A DNA stretch of 25,918 nucleotides from JBGSMF01 sp964651475 (GTDB lineage: Bacteria; Chloroflexota; Anaerolineae; Fen-1058), in assembly GCA_964651475.1 (NCBI GenBank), contig CAZYXV010000045.1, positions 1-25,918 on the forward strand. Reading direction: 5' to 3'. Below, one piece after another: positions 23,828 through 25,918 of this stretch (the stretch's first letter is position 1; every line of letters begins with the position of its first letter). Below the pieces are notes generated by a model. It was not told the DNA's origin. It worked only from the letters and a program-made list of their open reading frames with translations, and did not search any database. Position numbers and translations under genes: made by a program.

Positions 23828-25444
23828 ATGAAAACCAGATTTTTTTCACACACTGCCTGGGCGTCTATCGCCCTCGTTCTAGTTATCCTCTTGAGTGCAG
23901 CAGCGCCCGTGGCCGCAGAGTACACCATCGTGCGGTTAGAGCCGGGCGCGCCGACAGTATCCGTGGGCCAGGTCGTCGCCGTCAGTATCCGTATAGATAA
24001 TGTGGCAGGGCTATTCGGCGCCGAGGTTCACTTGTCGTACAACCCCGCCATCGTCGAAGTGCTCGACTCTGATTCTGCGCAAGCCGGCACTCAAATTGCG
24101 CCGGGATCATTGCTCAAGCCCGACTTTGTCGCGCAAAACCGGGTGGACGCTGTTTATGGCACCATTGACTTTGGCGTCATCCAGTTGCCACCCAGCTCAC
24201 CTGTGAACGGCAGCGGCGTGCTGGCAACGATCACGTTCAGGGGCAAAGCGCCTGGCACGTCGCAGTTGAGCTTTAACACCGTCAACCTGTCCACCCCGAG
24301 TTCGGCCGCCATCCCGGCCAGTTCCCAAAACGGCCAACTCACGGTGAGCGGCCTGAGTGTTGCGCCGACGCCTACGCCATACTTGTACCCAACGACCAGT
24401 CCACCGCAAACCAACTATGCCTATGTGCTGGGCTATCACACGGTGCGCGCCGGGGAAACGCTGTACTGCATCGGGCGCGCTTACGGAGTCTCACCGTGGG
24501 CCATTGCTAACCAAAATGGCCTGCGTTACCCGTACACGTTGTGGGTAGGCCAGGTTCTCGCCATCCCCAACGTGGCGTGGACGGGTATCACGCCAGGGCC
24601 GGTATGCCAACCTCAATTTGGCGGTGGATCACCGCTGCCGCCGCTGCCGCCGGCTCCTACACCCGTACCGGCGCCCACGTACGGCACGTGGTACCAGGTG
24701 CAACTTTACGACACTTTGGATAGCATCGCCGCGCGCTTTGGCGTCACGACGTATGCCATCATGCAAGCCAACAACCTCTCTAGCCCCTACAGCATCTACG
24801 TAGGGCAATGGCTATACATCCCCGCAGGCGGGTACTATTACCCACCGCCTACGCCCACGCCCACACCCGCCTACGGCACGTGGTACCAGGTGCAACCCTA
24901 CGATACTCTGGACAGCATAGCCGCGCGCTTTGGCGTCACGACGTACGCCATTATGCAAGCGAACAATCTCTCCAGCCCTTACGTTTACACAGGACAGTGG
25001 CTGTTCATTCCAACCACGCCTTATTCTCCACCTTCAACACTTCCGCCAGTTCCTGGCCCGTACCCGGGCGAGGCCTGGCTGGGGCAATACTTTAACAATA
25101 TGTATCTTGGAGGCTCGCCCGACGTGCAACACATGGATCCGGCCATTGACTTTGATTGGAAAGAAGGCTCGCCTTTCCCGGGGCAGATTGATAAAAACTT
25201 TTTCTCGGTGCGCTGGACGCGCAATGTATACTTTGAAGGGGGAACGTATCGCTTCTGGGCCTGGGTGGACGACGGTGTACGACTGTACGTAGACGATATC
25301 GTCGTCGTCAACGAGTGGCACGACCAGAGCGGCAAGTTTTTCGGCGACGCTACTCTGGCGCCCGGCACCCACGCCGTCAAAGTGGAATATTACGAAAACG
25401 CCTATACCGCAATGATCTCTGTATGGTGGGAACGATTGCGCTGA
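23828..25444 (+). CDS. Exported cohesin/triple-LysM/PA14 protein
   Basis: 538 aa from the ATG at 23828, with GGGAG (23817-23821) 6 nt upstream; an in-frame ATG at 23822 overlaps the RBS region. The signal peptide is 1-30 (VAA at the cut). Domains in order: cohesin (31-175, SIRIDNVAGLFGAEVHLSYNP), LysM1 (202-250), LysM2 (287-333), LysM3 (350-396) and a C-terminal PA14-like domain (about 414-538, WLGQYFNNMYLGG, FFSVRWTRNVYFEGGTYRFWAWVDDGVRLYVDD). PA14 domains usually bind carbohydrate. LysM2 and LysM3 are a recent tandem duplication with a 64-residue period. Only two cysteines, 214 and 260, remain. It probably anchors at the wall by LysM and exposes cohesin and PA14 binding surfaces. Last gene of the cluster. 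Confidence 0.9.
   Translation: MKTRFFSHTAWASIALVLVILLSAAAPVAAEYTIVRLEPGAPTVSVGQVVAVSIRIDNVAGLFGAEVHLSYNPAIVEVLDSDSAQAGTQIAPGSLLKPDFVAQNRVDAVYGTIDFGVIQLPPSSPVNGSGVLATITFRGKAPGTSQLSFNTVNLSTPSSAAIPASSQNGQLTVSGLSVAPTPTPYLYPTTSPPQTNYAYVLGYHTVRAGETLYCIGRAYGVSPWAIANQNGLRYPYTLWVGQVLAIPNVAWTGITPGPVCQPQFGGGSPLPPLPPAPTPVPAPTYGTWYQVQLYDTLDSIAARFGVTTYAIMQANNLSSPYSIYVGQWLYIPAGGYYYPPPTPTPTPAYGTWYQVQPYDTLDSIAARFGVTTYAIMQANNLSSPYVYTGQWLFIPTTPYSPPSTLPPVPGPYPGEAWLGQYFNNMYLGGSPDVQHMDPAIDFDWKEGSPFPGQIDKNFFSVRWTRNVYFEGGTYRFWAWVDDGVRLYVDDIVVVNEWHDQSGKFFGDATLAPGTHAVKVEYYENAYTAMISVWWERLR
24680..25015 (+). repeat. Tandem duplication of a LysM-coding unit
   Basis: The unit beginning TACGGCACGTGG at 24680 recurs at 24872, a 192-bp period, with long identical stretches and mostly synonymous changes. 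The second copy has lost one codon near its end (SPYSIYVGQW against SPYVYTGQW). Confidence 0.85.
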
Positions 25445-25477
25445 CGAAAACAAAATTATCTCCATAGCATGTCCTCC

Positions 25478-25512
25478 AAAACAGGATGTCTCAACGACAT
25501 CCTGTTTTGTTT
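25478..25512 (+). terminator. Intrinsic terminator of the surface-protein operon
   Basis: A perfect 13-bp stem AAAACAGGATGTC (25478-25490) with 25496-25508, a TCAAC loop, and a TTTTGTTT tract. It follows the last gene by about 35 nt. Confidence 0.85.
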
Positions 25513-25540
25513 CCCGGCGCCAGGCGTCCGCTGAAAACAC

Positions 25541-25569
25541 TTGCCGAAATTGCCCGCCCATGCTAGAAT
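25541..25569 (+). promoter_or_regulatory. Promoter facing the window end
   Basis: TTGCCG (25541-25546), 17-bp spacer, TAGAAT (25564-25569) with an extended TGC. It points into a stretch without a convincing gene but with a strongly structured element, so it may drive an untranslated RNA or a gene beyond the window. Confidence 0.5.
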
Positions 25570-25644
25570 GCGAGCAGTTCCACTCTACAACTCGACCAAG
25601 AGATGCCTGACCTGGTTAAACTCAAAAAGATAAATCAATCGTAC

Positions 25645-25684
25645 CTACTCAGCCCGGTGTCATTCTACTCAGCCCGGTGTCATT
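25645..25684 (+). repeat. Tandem 20-bp direct repeat
   Basis: Two perfect adjacent copies of a unit starting CTACTCAGCCCGG and ending CATT (25645-25664, 25665-25684). CTCAGCCCG of the second copy (25668-25676) can pair with CGGGCTGAG at 25705-25713. Only two copies, so not a CRISPR array. Confidence 0.8.
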
Positions 25685-25727
25685 CTCTGGCCTGTCAACC
25701 AAGGCGGGCTGAGACGCGCTTTTTGCA

Positions 25728-25845
25728 AAGAATCTCTAGGAGCTTGGAGAGGCGCTCCGTGCGCCGTCCCCGGCGCGTGCGGGCCGCCGAGACGGCGGCC
25801 TGAGCGGGGTTCTCCGACAGCCTGCCAAAGATCGAAGAGATTCTT
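25728..25845. repeat. Highly structured palindromic element, MITE-like or ncRNA
   Basis: The outer stem AAGAATCTCT (25728-25737) pairs with AGAGATTCTT (25836-25845). Nested inside are GGAGA with TCTCC, a GGCGC-TCCGT-GCGCC hairpin (25751-25765), CCCCG with CGGGG (25768-25772/25805-25809) and GGCCGCC-GAGAC-GGCGGCC (25782-25800). Nothing in it matches an rRNA, tRNA or RNase P that I know. Intergenic palindromes with a similar flank (GCGGAGTTTACCCTGAG) look like dispersed repeats of this lineage. A 66-codon frame through 25603-25803 is probably not coding. From about 25846 to 25918 I see nothing definite. Confidence 0.5.
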
Positions 25846-25918
25846 CGCGGAGTTTACCCTGAGGCACGAAGGGCTACCCAGAAACTTAACTGCCTGCTGG
25901 GGTGGGAGTGGGTGTCAG

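Noticed and set aside
21638..25444. Phage endolysin or wall hydrolase genes, because of LysM domains
   Set aside because: No catalytic hydrolase domain is fused to any LysM; partners are cohesin, Calx-beta and PA14 binding modules with signal peptides.
20598..25444. Sortase substrates among the surface proteins
   Set aside because: None of the four C-termini has an LPXTG-like motif followed by a hydrophobic helix and basic tail.
25645..25684. CRISPR-like repeat
   Set aside because: Only two units, directly adjacent with no spacer, and no cas genes.
25603..25803. 66-codon ORF near the window end
   Set aside because: It runs through the tandem repeat and the palindromic element, has only a weak RBS, and its Arg-rich translation reflects GC hairpins.
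25728..25845. RNase P RNA or 6S RNA
   Set aside because: The conserved RNase P core sequences (such as GAGGAAAGTCC) are absent and the fold is a multi-stem palindrome rather than the single bubbled rod of 6S RNA.

Overview
The window is high-GC bacterial DNA that looks like a filamentous or anaerobic member of the Chloroflexota (Anaerolineae-like). This taxonomic call is an inference from gene content: tandem GAF kinases, LysM/cohesin surface proteins with Pro-Thr linkers, a UPF0173 hydrolase, an RNB-family RNase and intergenic palindromic repeats. Most genes have clear Shine-Dalgarno sequences, promoters are sigma70-like and often have TGn-extended -10 boxes, and strong GC hairpins close several operons.

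Layout. (1) 1-450, minus strand: a promoter drives tRNA-Thr(TGT), tRNA-Tyr(GTA), tRNA-Thr(GGT) and the first 21 codons of tuf (EF-Tu). (2) 500-4500, plus strand: a 34-codon upstream ORF overlapping murJ (lipid II flippase), a SAM methyltransferase with its own strong promoter, a sortase and a 74-aa membrane protein, closed by a bidirectional terminator. (3) 4514-9078, minus strand: a polytopic membrane protein and a NarL/DesK-type sensor kinase form one operon, with an RNB-domain ribonuclease upstream. (4) 9322-14734, plus strand: a signalling operon of GAF-GAF kinase, UPF0173 metallo-hydrolase, CheY-like regulator and GAF-GAF-kinase-REC hybrid. (5) 14893-18999, plus strand: an MBL-fold hydrolase, an unknown exported protein, a membrane class III adenylate cyclase and a Pro/Thr-rich membrane-anchored protein, ending in a terminator shared with tyrS (minus, 19070-20311). 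(6) 20598-25444, plus strand: four consecutive exported proteins built from cohesin-like, dockerin, Calx-beta, LysM and PA14 modules. (7) 25445-25918: terminator, promoter, tandem 20-bp repeat and a highly structured palindromic element, with no convincing gene.

The most interesting part is region 6. Cohesin-like modules are fused to LysM cell-wall-binding modules beside a protein that carries both a cohesin-like region and a dockerin. This could be a compact, wall-anchored, cohesin/dockerin-type surface assembly distinct from a cellulosome, since no glycoside hydrolase is present. It is preceded by an 11-bp-spaced direct repeat that resembles an OmpR/PhoB-type activator site. The second notable system is region 4, whose two paralogous kinases share a non-standard H-box and a long helical segment between the candidate phospho-acceptor His and the ATPase domain. 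All functional statements rest on motif recognition by eye; no database search was run.
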